From Pseudomonas soli (GTDB lineage: Bacteria; Pseudomonadota; Gammaproteobacteria; Pseudomonadales; Pseudomonadaceae), in assembly GCF_900110655.1 (NCBI RefSeq), contig NZ_FOEQ01000005.1, forward strand, positions 62,001 to 126,000: a stretch of DNA of 64,000 bases. Reading direction: 5' to 3'. The position numbers and the translations under genes are program-made. The notes under the pieces are model-generated. The model was not told the origin of the DNA, searched no databases, and saw only the letters and a list, made by a program, of their open reading frames with translations. This document shows, piece by piece, positions 18,342 through 26,964 of this stretch; the first letter of the stretch is position 1; every line of letters starts with the position of its first letter.

Positions 18342-19421
18342 CTACAAGGCTTGCAACCGATCCTGCAACCGCCCGGTGGCGATCAGCTCCAGCAGTTCGT
18401 CGCCCAGGCGCCGGCTTTCGGCGATGGCCTTGTACCAGTAACGCTTGCGGCTCGGCGCATCGCCCATGAAACGCTTGAAGTCGTTGCGATCCGGCAGCTT
18501 GCCGTAGGGCAGGGCGGCCAGGTACTGCGGCGACGGGGTCATCAGCAGCACGTTCTGCAGGCGCGTGGCATCGCCCTTGCGCCAGGGCAGGGCCTTGTCG
18601 AACCAGCCGGGCACCACCTTGTCGGTGAAGTGCGGATAGAGCACCAGGTCGTCGCCGCGGTAGGGCAGGTCCAGATGGTAGTCGAGTAAGCCGCCGTCGC
18701 GGTAGGTGCCGGCACCCGCGCCGGGGATGTCGCGTACACCCTCCATGACCATCGGGATCGAACCCGAGGCGAGCAGGGCGTGGCGCAGGTTGGCCAGGTC
18801 CAGTGGCAGGCTGCGCGAAGGGAAGTCGGTGAGCGCCTCCAGCGGTGGCGCGGCACGTTGATCGTGCAGGATCACGCGCTCGAAGTGTCGGGCCAGGCGC
18901 GAGCGGCCCAGCAGGTTGCTGGCGATCACCGAGCCCAGCCCCACGCCCAGGCGGCCGCGGTGATCGTGGGCGAGCTGGCCGTGGCTCTTCACCACCAGGA
19001 TGTTCAGGCGATAGTGCGGGTTGGCGAGGATCTGCCCATCGTGGCCCTGCAGCAGGTCGTCGAGCATGCGTTGGCAGCTCTGGCTGATTTCCCTGGGGGT
19101 CACGCCCTTGGCGAAATCCTGCTCGGTATACAGCTCGCCCAGGCGGCGGATGCCGGCCACCGGGTCGTCGAGGCAGGCACTGGCGAAACGCCAGGAGCCG
19201 ATCGAGGCGCCGATCAATGCCCGTTGCCGTGGTGCCGTCGGCAGCCATTCACCGAACAGCGCCAGGTCCAGGCCCTGGATTCCCAAGGGCTTGGGGCCAC
19301 CGGCGGCGCCCGGCAGCACGCCGACATCGGCGGCCAGCAGGCCGCGCTCGCGGATCTGCCGCAAGGCGCGCTGGCCGGCCTTGAAGGTCAGGGCGGGATA
19401 CTTGATGTGGATGGCGCTCAT
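18342..19421 (-). CDS. Patatin-like phospholipase family protein
   Basis: The 359-residue protein has the patatin features: an oxyanion-type glycine stretch PGAAGGPKPLGI near residue 40, the nucleophile elbow GASIGSW near residue 72 with the catalytic Ser, and YRDGGLLDY near residue 243 with the catalytic Asp. Such enzymes hydrolyse acyl chains from lipids in the cytoplasm or at the membrane. There is no signal peptide. Its substrate is not evident from neighbours. Start at the ATG giving MSAIHIKYPALTFKAG. Confidence 0.8.
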   Translation of the reverse strand: MSAIHIKYPALTFKAGQRALRQIRERGLLAADVGVLPGAAGGPKPLGIQGLDLALFGEWLPTAPRQRALIGASIGSWRFASACLDDPVAGIRRLGELYTEQDFAKGVTPREISQSCQRMLDDLLQGHDGQILANPHYRLNILVVKSHGQLAHDHRGRLGVGLGSVIASNLLGRSRLARHFERVILHDQRAAPPLEALTDFPSRSLPLDLANLRHALLASGSIPMVMEGVRDIPGAGAGTYRDGGLLDYHLDLPYRGDDLVLYPHFTDKVVPGWFDKALPWRKGDATRLQNVLLMTPSPQYLAALPYGKLPDRNDFKRFMGDAPSRKRYWYKAIAESRRLGDELLELIATGRLQDRLQAL

Positions 19422-19615
19422 GGCGGGGTCTCGGGCAGGGCAGGCGGGCAGTATAGGGCTTTATTGCGAGGCGGCGATGCCATCACCGCCCCACGTGGCC
19501 GCGACAAGGCCGCAAGCTGCGCTATCATGCGGCCAGCTGTTTTCAGGTTGAGTTAAGGACCGGTGGTTAATCTTAACCCCGTAGACAAATTGCACATCTC
19601 GCTGGAGAGAACCTC

Positions 19616-19924
19616 ATGAAAACTTTGACTGCCCTGTTCACCGCCACCGCCCTTGCTTTCGGTGCCAATGCCGCCTTCGCCAAGGATGTTCAGCCCGATG
19701 AAGTGGTCAAGCTGGTGAACGCCAAGACCATCAAGTCGCTGGATGAACTGAAGGCCGTCGCTGTGGCCAAGCATCCCGGCGCCACCGTGACCGACTCGGA
19801 GCTCGAGAACGAGTACGGCCGTTATATCTACAAGGTCGACCTGCGTGATGCCCAGAACGTCGAATGGGACGTGGACCTGGATGCCAAGACCGGTGAAGTC
19901 CTGAAGGACGAGCGAGACAACTGA
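19616..19924 (+). CDS. PepSY domain periplasmic protein (first copy)
   Basis: The 102-residue protein has a clear signal peptide (MKTLTALFTATALAFGANAAFA, cut near residue 22) and one PepSY domain: LDELKAVAVAKHPGATV, then YIYKVDLRD and DAKTGEVLKDE. PepSY modules are thought to restrain proteases or sense envelope state. Its TGA overlaps the ATG of a second PepSY gene by 1 base, and the two lead straight into a response regulator and a kinase gene. Confidence 0.85.
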   Translation: MKTLTALFTATALAFGANAAFAKDVQPDEVVKLVNAKTIKSLDELKAVAVAKHPGATVTDSELENEYGRYIYKVDLRDAQNVEWDVDLDAKTGEVLKDERDN

Positions 19925-20238
19925 TGCCTGCACTACCGCGAACGGCACGCTACCTGGCCTTGGCCCTGTTGACCGTCTGTTCGCTGGCCGCCGCGCGCGA
20001 CCTGGACCAGGATGAAGCCCTGGAGCTTCGGCAAAAGGGCATCATCCTGCCGCTGGAGCAATTGCTCGAAGCCGCCCTGGGGCGTTACCCCGGGGCACGG
20101 CTGCTGGAGGCGGAACTGGAAGAGAAGCACGAGCGCTACGAGTACGAGGTCGAACTGCTGACCCCGGCGGGCGTGGTGCGCGAGATCAAGCTCGACGCCC
20201 GCACCGGCGCGCTGCTCAAAGACGAGGAAGACGACTGA
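19924..20238 (+). CDS. PepSY domain periplasmic protein (second copy)
   Basis: The 104-residue protein has a signal peptide ending near residue 24 (LAAARDLDQD) and a PepSY domain with LEQLLEAALGRYPGA and YEYEVELLTP, ending DARTGALLKDEEDD. It resembles the preceding protein in plan, suggesting tandem duplication followed by divergence. It abuts the response regulator gene with no spacing (TGA at 20236-20238, ATG at 20239). Confidence 0.85.
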   Translation: MPALPRTARYLALALLTVCSLAAARDLDQDEALELRQKGIILPLEQLLEAALGRYPGARLLEAELEEKHERYEYEVELLTPAGVVREIKLDARTGALLKDEEDD

Positions 20239-20907
20239 ATGCGCCTGCTGCTTGTCGAGGACAATGTTCCCCTGGCCGATGAACTGACCGCCACCCTGCA
20301 GCGCCAGGGTTACGCCGTGGACTGGCTGGCCGATGGCCGCGATGCGGTATACCAGGGCCAGAGCGAACCCTACGACCTGATCATCCTCGACCTGGGCCTG
20401 CCCGGGCTGCCGGGGCTCGAAGTGCTGGGGCAATGGCGCGCGAGCGGCCTGCCCACCCCGGTGCTGATCCTCACCGCCCGTGGCTCCTGGGCCGAGCGTA
20501 TCGAGGGACTCAAGGCCGGGGCTGACGACTATCTGAGCAAGCCCTTCCACCCCGAGGAGCTGCAACTGCGCATCCAGGCCCTGTTGCGCCGGGCCAAGGG
20601 GCTGGCCAACCAGCCGAAACTGGAAGCGGCCGGCCTGCATCTGGACGAGTCGCGCCAGTGCGTGAGTCGTGAGGGTGTCGATGTCCAGCTCACTGCCGCC
20701 GAGTTTCGCCTGTTGCGCTATTTCATGCTGCATCCGGGGCAGGTGCTGTCCAAGAGCCACCTGGCCGAGCACCTTTACGACGGCGAAACCGAGCGTGATT
20801 CCAATGTGCTGGAAGTGCACGTCAACCACCTGCGGCGCAAACTGGGGCGTAGCGTGATCGAGACTCGCCGCGGCCAGGGCTACGTGTACGCCGGGAGTGC
20901 TGCGTGA
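20239..20907 (+). CDS. OmpR-family response regulator
   Basis: The 222-residue protein has a receiver domain with phosphoacceptor Asp51 ([10 protein letters not shown]), acidic pair Glu7/Asp8, switch Thr in LILTARG and Lys in [10 protein letters not shown]. The C-terminal winged helix carries [18 protein letters not shown] and [17 protein letters not shown] helices. It is of the QseB/PmrA/TctD subgroup by layout. The kinase gene downstream overlaps by 4 bases. With the two PepSY genes it forms a four-gene operon, probably for envelope or metal sensing. Confidence 0.92.
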   Translation: MRLLLVEDNVPLADELTATLQRQGYAVDWLADGRDAVYQGQSEPYDLIILDLGLPGLPGLEVLGQWRASGLPTPVLILTARGSWAERIEGLKAGADDYLSKPFHPEELQLRIQALLRRAKGLANQPKLEAAGLHLDESRQCVSREGVDVQLTAAEFRLLRYFMLHPGQVLSKSHLAEHLYDGETERDSNVLEVHVNHLRRKLGRSVIETRRGQGYVYAGSAA

Positions 20908-22223
20908 AGTCGATCCAGGCGCGCCTGAGCCTGGGCCTGGTGGCGGTACTGGTAGTGGTTGGGCTGGTCCTGGCGCAGTTGACCTTGTGGCTGTTCGAGG
21001 CGGGCCTGCAGCGTTACCTGGAAGCTGGCCTGCGCAAGGAAAGCGAAAACCTGCTGGTGGCGCTGGTGCGTGGCCCGTCCGGCCTGCAGTTGGACGAGCG
21101 ACGCCTGTCGGCAGCCTACCAGCAGCCGTTCTCGGGCTACTACTTCCGCATTGATTTCGACCAGGGTACCTGGCGCTCCCGTTCGTTATGGGACATGGAC
21201 ATGCCCAAGCCCGGCAAGCCCGGCCTGGACGACGGTCACGAACTCGGCCCCGAGGGCCAGCAACTGCTGGCCTATCGTGGGGACTACCGGCGCCTGGGCC
21301 AGGACATCTCGATCAGCGTGGCCCAGGACTATTCACCGGTGCGTGAGGGCTTCCGGCGCATGCAACAGATCGGCCTGGGCCTGGGGCTGGTGGCGTTGAT
21401 ATTGGTCCTGGTGCTGCAACGCCTCACCGTGACCCGCTCGTTGCGCCCGCTGGAGCGGGCGCGCCAGCAGATCGCCCAGTTGCAGCAGGGTCAGCGCTCG
21501 CAACTGGATGCCGAGGTGCCCAGCGAGCTGCAGCCGCTGGTGGACCAGATCAACCACCTGCTGACCCATACCGAAGACAGCCTGCGCCGTTCGCGCAATG
21601 CCCTGGGCAACCTCGGTCATGCCTTGAAGACGCCGCTGGCGGTGCTTGTCAGCCTGGCTGCCAGCGAACGCCTGCAGGCGCTGCCCGAGGTGCGCGCGCA
21701 GATGCGTGAGCAACTGGAGCAGATCCAGCAACGCCTGGCCCGCGAACTCAACCGCGCGCGCCTGGCCGGCGATGCCTTGCCCGGTGCGCAGTTCGACTGC
21801 GATGGCGAACTGCCCGGGCTGCTGGCGACGTTGGGGATGATCCATGGCGAAGGCCTGCTGCTCGAGCGCGACGTGGCTCCAGGCTTGTTGCTGCCCTGGG
21901 ACCGCGAGGATTTGCTGGAGCTGCTCGGCAACCTGCTGGACAACGCCTGCAAATGGGCCGACAGCGAGGTGCGCCTGGGCATCGCGCCAACCACCGAGGG
22001 TTACCAGCTGTGGGTCGATGACGATGGCCCGGGCATCCCTGAGGGGCAACGCCTGCAAGTGCTCGAGCGTGGTTCGCGGCTGGACGAGCAGGTCGATGGC
22101 CATGGCCTGGGGCTGGGCATCGTGCGCGATATCGTCGAGGCCTGGGGTGGGCGCATCGCGCTGCTGGAAAGCCCGCTGGGCGGGCTACGGGTCAGTATCG
22201 AACTGCCGCGCAAGGGGCGTTGA
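20904..22223 (+). CDS. Membrane sensor histidine kinase
   Basis: The 439-residue protein starts with GTG in the ATGA-like overlap GTGA. An N-terminal membrane helix (residues about 7-30), a periplasmic part of about 125 residues and a second helix near 158-175 are followed by HAMP-like sequence. The H-box is [15 protein letters not shown] near residue 238, the N-box [13 protein letters not shown], and the G-boxes [10 protein letters not shown] and [12 protein letters not shown]. It is the cognate kinase of the preceding regulator. The stimulus is unknown; the PepSY neighbours may modulate it. Confidence 0.92.
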   Translation: MKSIQARLSLGLVAVLVVVGLVLAQLTLWLFEAGLQRYLEAGLRKESENLLVALVRGPSGLQLDERRLSAAYQQPFSGYYFRIDFDQGTWRSRSLWDMDMPKPGKPGLDDGHELGPEGQQLLAYRGDYRRLGQDISISVAQDYSPVREGFRRMQQIGLGLGLVALILVLVLQRLTVTRSLRPLERARQQIAQLQQGQRSQLDAEVPSELQPLVDQINHLLTHTEDSLRRSRNALGNLGHALKTPLAVLVSLAASERLQALPEVRAQMREQLEQIQQRLARELNRARLAGDALPGAQFDCDGELPGLLATLGMIHGEGLLLERDVAPGLLLPWDREDLLELLGNLLDNACKWADSEVRLGIAPTTEGYQLWVDDDGPGIPEGQRLQVLERGSRLDEQVDGHGLGLGIVRDIVEAWGGRIALLESPLGGLRVSIELPRKGR

Positions 22224-22400
22224 TCGGAGCCGGCCCAATCGCGGGGCAGATCAACCGTGCAAAAAAATTGCAGTACAGCCGCAGTTTTTTGAATTGGCCC
22301 AGCGCCACCTGCGCCCGGCACAATGCCGGCCACGAAACCTTGCGGTTTCCATCTCTCCAAGGACGGAGCCCCCTTGCGCCACTGCATTGCGCAACACAGG

Positions 22401-22431
22401 GCCCAGGCCGGTCGCGCTGGGCTTTCTTTTT
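22401..22431 (+). terminator. Rho-independent terminator upstream of the HPP gene
   Basis: Stem GCCCAG, 10-base loop, stem CTGGGC, then TTTCTTTTT. It sits 31 bases before the next start codon, not right after the kinase stop at 22223. A second, weaker hairpin (AAAAAATTGC / GCAGTTTTTT, 22262-22290) lies nearer the kinase. The transcript ended here may be a long 3' UTR or a separate small RNA. Confidence 0.7.
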
Positions 22432-22462
22432 ACCATCAGAAGAACACGATCAAGTCACCTCG

Positions 22463-23620
22463 ATGTCTGCCTCGCGTCCCGAATCCCGCTTGCAGCGCCT
22501 GCTCCCGGCGCCGCTGAACATCCCTCCCCGAGAATGGTTGCGTGCAGGCCTTGGCGCGCTGCTCGGCCTGTTTCTCGCCGGCTATCTTTGCAGCCTGGCC
22601 TATGGGCCATCGATCGCCCTGCATCTGCTGGGCCCGCTCGCAGCCTCGGCGGTGCTGGTGTTCGCCGTGCACTCCGGTCCGTTGGCCCAACCCTGGCCCG
22701 TGCTGGGCAGCTACGCGCTGGCGGCTGTCGTAGGCCTGGCCATGCGCCACGCCTTCGGCGATGGGTTGTGGGTCGCGGCGGCGGCGTTGGGCATCGCCAT
22801 CCTGGCAATGTGCCTGCTGCGCTGCCTGCACCCGCCCGGTGGCGGCGTGGCGGCCAGCGCGGTGCTGGCCGATCCGGGGCTGGTGGCCATGGGTGACCAC
22901 CTGCTCGAGCCGGTATTGCTCAATGCGCTGATCCTGGTCGGCGTGGCCGTGCTCTACAACCGTCTGACCGGCGTGCGCTATCCCAAGGGCGCGATCCCGC
23001 GACGCGACCTGCACCACACCCACGACCCGCTGCCGGGCGAGCGGGTCGGCATCAGCGCGGGGGACCTGGACCAGGCCCTGGAGGAGATCGGCGAGTTCGT
23101 CGATGTCACCCGTGACGAGCTGGAGCGGATCATCCTGGCCACCGAGCAGCACGCCCTGCACCGCAGCCTGGGCGGCATCACCGCCAGCTCGGTGATGTCC
23201 CGCGACGTGCAATGGGCAACGCCGCGCACCACCCTCGATCAGGCCTGGAAGCTGTTGTCTGGCCATCACCTCAAGACCCTGCCGGTACTGGAAGAGGGAC
23301 GCCTGGTGGGGATCGTCAGCCTCAGCGACCTGGTCGGCCCGGCCATGACACGTGGGCGTTTCAGCTGGCGCGGCCTGTTCCGGCGCAAGGTGGTGCGCCT
23401 GGAGCAGGTGATGAGCCGGCGGGTGGTCAGTGTCGGCAGCCAGCATCCGCTGGAGCGCCTGTTGCCGTTGCTCAGTGAACAGGGGCTGCACTGCCTGCCG
23501 GTGCTCGACGACGAAAAGCTGGTGGGGGTGATCACCCAGACCGACCTGATCGCCGGCCTCAAGCGGCACCTGCTCACTGCCGCGGCGCAGGGCTCAGATC
23601 ACCGGGTCCCAGCGCTGTGA
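22463..23620 (+). CDS. HPP-family membrane protein with two CBS domains
   Basis: From ATG 22463 the product is 385 residues. The N-terminal half (about 30-175) is the four-helix HPP transmembrane domain, with LHPPGGGVAASAVL holding the signature His-Pro-Pro. The C-terminal half carries paired CBS domains (near 240-300 and 315-375), with VMSRDVQWATP and VMSRRVVSVGS as their starts. HPP proteins are linked to nitrite or other anion transport in some bacteria; CBS pairs bind adenylates. Upstream sequence in frame is non-coding and holds the terminator. Its end overlaps the convergent LysR gene by 27 bases. Confidence 0.85.
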   Translation: MSASRPESRLQRLLPAPLNIPPREWLRAGLGALLGLFLAGYLCSLAYGPSIALHLLGPLAASAVLVFAVHSGPLAQPWPVLGSYALAAVVGLAMRHAFGDGLWVAAAALGIAILAMCLLRCLHPPGGGVAASAVLADPGLVAMGDHLLEPVLLNALILVGVAVLYNRLTGVRYPKGAIPRRDLHHTHDPLPGERVGISAGDLDQALEEIGEFVDVTRDELERIILATEQHALHRSLGGITASSVMSRDVQWATPRTTLDQAWKLLSGHHLKTLPVLEEGRLVGIVSLSDLVGPAMTRGRFSWRGLFRRKVVRLEQVMSRRVVSVGSQHPLERLLPLLSEQGLHCLPVLDDEKLVGVITQTDLIAGLKRHLLTAAAQGSDHRVPAL

Positions 23621-24460
23621 CCAGTCGCTTTCGCCAGCGGCCAACAGTCGGCGCAAGACGCTGAAGGCCTGCTGCAATGCCTCGCTGTCGCGTTCGCGGG
23701 CATGCACCAGGAAGGTCGGGTAGGTGAACTCCGGCGCCTGGGGCACGCGCTCGAACACCGCGCTTTGCAGGTAGGCCTGGACCACCCGGGTGCGGAAATA
23801 GCCGCTGCCGCCGTGTTCGAGAATGAACTGCAGGGCCAGGGGCCCGAGATTGAAGCTCAGGGCCGGGCGCGACAGGTCGGGCAGGGCGGCGTCATGCTGG
23901 CGGCGGAACGCTTCGCCCCAGTCTATGTAGATGTACGGATCGGGCGCATCGACCCGGCGCACGCGGATCAGCTTCTCTTCCATCAACTGTTCGACCTGCA
24001 GGCCGGGGCCATAGGTCGGCTGGTAGACCAGCGCGGCGTCGAGCAAGCCCATCTCCACCTTGCGCAGCAGCGCTTCGCCATCGCTGACCTCGCTGCGGAT
24101 GGCGTGGCTGGGCAGTTCCTGGTGCAGGGCGCTGACCCAATCGAGCAGCATCGGGTTGCCCAGGCTCACCTCGGCGCCCACATGCAGCACCTGCTGGCAG
24201 CCCTGGGGCAGCGGCAGGTCACGGCGCGCCGCTTCCCAGGTCTGCACCAGCTGGTTGGCATAGCTGACGAACGCCTCGCCATCGGTGGTCAGGCTGGCGC
24301 CGTTGCGGCTGCGCACGAACAGCTGGCAGCCCAGTTGCTGCTCCAGGCGCTGCACGCGGGCACTAATCGCCGTCTGTGAGACGAACAGGCGTTCGGCGGC
24401 GGCGACCAGGCTGCCGCAGCGGACGATTTCCAGGAAGGTGCGGGCCTGATCGATGTCCAT
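23594..24460 (-). CDS. LysR-family transcriptional regulator
   Basis: The 288-residue protein has an N-terminal winged helix (residues 1-60: FLEIVRCGSLVAAAERLFVSQTAISARVQRLEQQLG) shown here only as a family pattern of SLVAAAERLFVSQTAIS. A co-inducer domain follows. Its target is unknown; the divergent region on its 5' side meets the universal stress protein gene, which is on the same strand, so no divergent partner exists. It converges with the HPP gene. Confidence 0.85.
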   Translation of the reverse strand: MDIDQARTFLEIVRCGSLVAAAERLFVSQTAISARVQRLEQQLGCQLFVRSRNGASLTTDGEAFVSYANQLVQTWEAARRDLPLPQGCQQVLHVGAEVSLGNPMLLDWVSALHQELPSHAIRSEVSDGEALLRKVEMGLLDAALVYQPTYGPGLQVEQLMEEKLIRVRRVDAPDPYIYIDWGEAFRRQHDAALPDLSRPALSFNLGPLALQFILEHGGSGYFRTRVVQAYLQSAVFERVPQAPEFTYPTFLVHARERDSEALQQAFSVLRRLLAAGESDWSQRWDPVI

Positions 24461-24541
24461 GGTGCTGCTTCTGTGGCTGGAGAGGCGCCTATTCTAGAGC
24501 CATTGCACCTGTTTGGGGCGCTGGTTCAGCCACGTGCCAGT

Positions 24542-25405
24542 TCAGCCACGCGCCAGCTCAGCCAGATGTGCCGTGGCCTCTTCGCTCTTGAGCACCAGCA
24601 CATCACCTTCCAGCGCATCCAGGACCACTTCCGCCGTGTTGCCGATCAACGCCCCGGAGATACCGGTGCGGGCCACGGTACCGACGATGGTCACCACCGC
24701 GTCGAGTTTTTTCTCGGTATAGGGAATCAGTACGTCGGCCGGCCCTTCGGCGATATGCAGCCTGTCATCGGTGATATCGAATTCCGCCTGGAACGCCGTG
24801 CACGCCTCGCGATAGCGTTTCTCGATGGTCTCCGTGAGCTGGTAGACCGGGTCGGAAGCCGACAGCATCGGCGAGGGATGGGCGCTGATCACGTGCAGTT
24901 GGCCTTTGGCCAGGCTGGCGATGTCGTAGCCGTGGTCGATGATGCTGGCATGCAACAGGCGATGGGCCTCGTCCTGGTTGCCCACATCCACCGCCGCCAG
25001 GATCACGCCGCCGGTCCAGGGGCATTCGCTCTTGACCATCAGCACCGCGCAGGGGCACTCGCGCAGCAGCTTCCAGTCACTGGGGGTCAGCAGTGCCTTG
25101 CGCAAGGGATTGTCCGGGCGGTGCTCCTTGATCACCAGTTCACAGCCTTCCGCTTGCTGCACATGGATGATCGACTGGTGCAGGCTGTCCTTCCACTTCT
25201 GTTCATGGGTGACATTGTCGTAGCCATCGTCATGCAACTGGCTGCTCAGCAGGCTCAACAGCGCGCTGTGGTCCTGCTTCTTGTCGCACATCAGCAGGTG
25301 CAGGCGCGCACCGGTCACCCCGGCAATCAGTTTGGCCCGGGTCAGGGCCCGGCTATGGGCGTGCTCGGGGTCGAGGACGACGAGGATGCTGCGCACGGCT
25401 TGCAT
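24542..25405 (-). CDS. Tandem universal stress protein
   Basis: The 287-residue protein carries two Usp domains, like UspE. The first begins RSILVVLDPEHAHSRAL near residue 5. The second begins GVILAAVDVGNQDEAHR near residue 150 and ends with IVGTVARTGISGALIGNTAEVVLDALEGDVLVLK, of which GNTAEVVLDALEGDVLVL is the usual C-terminal signature. Usp proteins help survival under energy or oxygen stress. An Anr-type site lies about 70 bases before the start codon, which fits oxygen-limited induction. Confidence 0.88.
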   Translation of the reverse strand: MQAVRSILVVLDPEHAHSRALTRAKLIAGVTGARLHLLMCDKKQDHSALLSLLSSQLHDDGYDNVTHEQKWKDSLHQSIIHVQQAEGCELVIKEHRPDNPLRKALLTPSDWKLLRECPCAVLMVKSECPWTGGVILAAVDVGNQDEAHRLLHASIIDHGYDIASLAKGQLHVISAHPSPMLSASDPVYQLTETIEKRYREACTAFQAEFDITDDRLHIAEGPADVLIPYTEKKLDAVVTIVGTVARTGISGALIGNTAEVVLDALEGDVLVLKSEEATAHLAELARG

Positions 25406-25472
25406 GGGCGTGAACTCCTTTCGCGGATGGCGACCAATGCCTGACTATAGACGGCGCGGCGGCTCCCACCGG

Positions 25473-25486
25473 TTGACTTGAGTCAA
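25473..25486. promoter_or_regulatory. Anr/FNR-like box upstream of the universal stress protein gene
   Basis: TTGACTTGAGTCAA is a palindrome matching the FNR/Anr layout TTGAT-N4-ATCAA with C/G in place of T/A at the inner positions. It is 68 bases before the Usp start codon on the minus strand and 77 bases before the miaE start on the plus strand. MiaE needs molecular oxygen, so the site could serve either gene. Confidence 0.55.
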
Positions 25487-25562
25487 GCATAGTCACTGGC
25501 GCTCGTCAGCGCCGCCGGTATAATCGCCGGTCCCGCCGATGTCCGCTGCGATTGTGAGTACC

Positions 25563-26180
25563 ATGTCCCTGATTCCTGAAATCGATGCCTTCCTGGGTTG
25601 CCGCACCCCTGACGCCTGGATCGAGGCGGCACTGGCCGACCAGGAAACCCTGCTGATCGATCACAAGAATTGCGAGTTCAAGGCCGCCAGCACGGCGCTG
25701 AGCCTGATCGCCAAGTACAACACCCACCTCGACCTGATCAACATGATGTCGCGCCTGGCCCGCGAGGAGCTGGTGCACCACGAGCAGGTGCTGCGCCTGA
25801 TGAAGCGTCGCGGCGTGCCGCTACGGCCGGTGTCGGCCGGGCGCTATGCCTCGGGCCTGCGGCGGCTGGTGCGGGCGCATGAGCCGGTGAAACTGGTGGA
25901 TACCCTGGTGGTGGGGGCCTTTATCGAGGCGCGCAGCTGCGAGCGTTTCGCCGCCCTGGTGCCGCACCTGGACGAGGAACTGGGCACCTTCTACCACGGC
26001 CTGCTCAAGAGCGAGGCGCGGCACTATCAAGGCTATTTGAAACTGGCCCACCAGTACGGCGATGAAGCGGACATTGCCCGGGTCGTGGAGCACGTGCGCG
26101 AAGCGGAGGTCGGGCTGATCACCTCGCCCGACCAGGAACTACGCTTCCACAGCGGCATTCCCCAGGCTCAGGCCGCCTGA
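25563..26180 (+). CDS. miaE: tRNA 2-methylthio-N6-isopentenyladenosine-37 hydroxylase
   Basis: MiaE hydroxylates ms2i6A37 in tRNA using a di-iron centre and O2. The 205-residue protein is a ferritin-like four-helix bundle. Iron ligands are visible as LIDHKNCEFKAA (Glu), REELVHHEQVLR (Glu, His), EARSCERF (Glu) and KSEARHYQGY (Glu, His). Start at ATG 25563 (MSLIPEIDAFLG) is chosen over the upstream in-frame codon. Monocistronic by appearance. Confidence 0.93.
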   Translation: MSLIPEIDAFLGCRTPDAWIEAALADQETLLIDHKNCEFKAASTALSLIAKYNTHLDLINMMSRLAREELVHHEQVLRLMKRRGVPLRPVSAGRYASGLRRLVRAHEPVKLVDTLVVGAFIEARSCERFAALVPHLDEELGTFYHGLLKSEARHYQGYLKLAHQYGDEADIARVVEHVREAEVGLITSPDQELRFHSGIPQAQAA

Positions 26181-26181
26181 G

Positions 26182-26502
26182 CTATTGCCGGCGACCGAGC
26201 AGCAGCCCGACCACCAGGCCGAAGCCTGCAGAGACCGCCACGGTCTGCCAAGGGTGGCCACCGATGTACTCCTGGGTAGCCTCGACCACCGGCTGCGCCT
26301 TCTGGCCCAGGCGGCTGGTGGCATCGCGCGCCTGGCGCAACTTAAGCCCCAACTGCGCGCGCATGCCTTCGGCTTCCTCGCCGACCAGCGACGCGCTGTC
26401 GCTGAGCAGCTTCTCGGATTCCTCGATCAATGCCTGCAGTTCGCTGAACACCTGATCCTTGATCTGGTCGTTGTTGCCTTGCGCAGCGGTTTTCCTGGCC
26501 AT
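26182..26502 (-). CDS. DUF883 (ElaB/YqjD-type) tail-anchored protein
   Basis: The 106-residue protein is helical and charged, with a C-terminal membrane segment VAVSAGFGLVVGLLLGRR, as in ElaB/YqjD proteins that anchor to the inner membrane and can bind ribosomes in stationary phase. The start is the ATG giving MARKTAAQGNNDQ. It ends 1 base from the end of convergent miaE. Confidence 0.85.
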   Translation of the reverse strand: MARKTAAQGNNDQIKDQVFSELQALIEESEKLLSDSASLVGEEAEGMRAQLGLKLRQARDATSRLGQKAQPVVEATQEYIGGHPWQTVAVSAGFGLVVGLLLGRRQ

Positions 26503-26633
26503 GTACACATCCTCGTGAAGGGTTGGGCGTTGAACAATGGATGCCACGCTGCCGGGAAAGTTGCAGCGGCGTACCGGTGGCGCGTCGTCGCAGTGTAAGA
26601 TAGCGCCCATTTTCCAGCGGCAGGTAATACCCG

Positions 26634-26897
26634 ATGAGTTTCAATCTGGCCAACATGAGCTTCCAGGAACGGGCGCAGATCGAGGCAGAAAAGGCCCGCT
26701 TGTTCGACTACTGGCAGAACAACCTTGGCAAGGCCAAGGGCGAGGCGGCGCGCCTGATTGCTGAGAAGCCACGGCGCAAGGGCAAGTGGGCGGAGTGGGT
26801 GCGTGCCGAACTCGACGGCATGTCGCCGCCAGAGTTCAACCAGCTGGTGCGCAGCGAAGTGAACAAGATGATGGCCGCCGCCAGCGCCAACCGCTGA
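26634..26897 (+). CDS. Small conserved hypothetical protein
   Basis: I do not recognise a named family. The 87-residue product is basic and helical, without signal peptide or membrane helix. It contains [18 protein letters not shown] and a Lys/Arg-rich middle ([12 protein letters not shown]). Codon use and the ATG with an acceptable upstream region support real translation. It lies between the divergent DUF883 gene and the nitrilase-family gene. Confidence 0.6.
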   Translation: MSFNLANMSFQERAQIEAEKARLFDYWQNNLGKAKGEAARLIAEKPRRKGKWAEWVRAELDGMSPPEFNQLVRSEVNKMMAAASANR

Positions 26898-26964
26898 GCC
26901 AGGCGAACACCCCGAACGCCTGCGCTGGAGAATCCAACAGACCTTCCTGACTGGAGTTCCCTCG

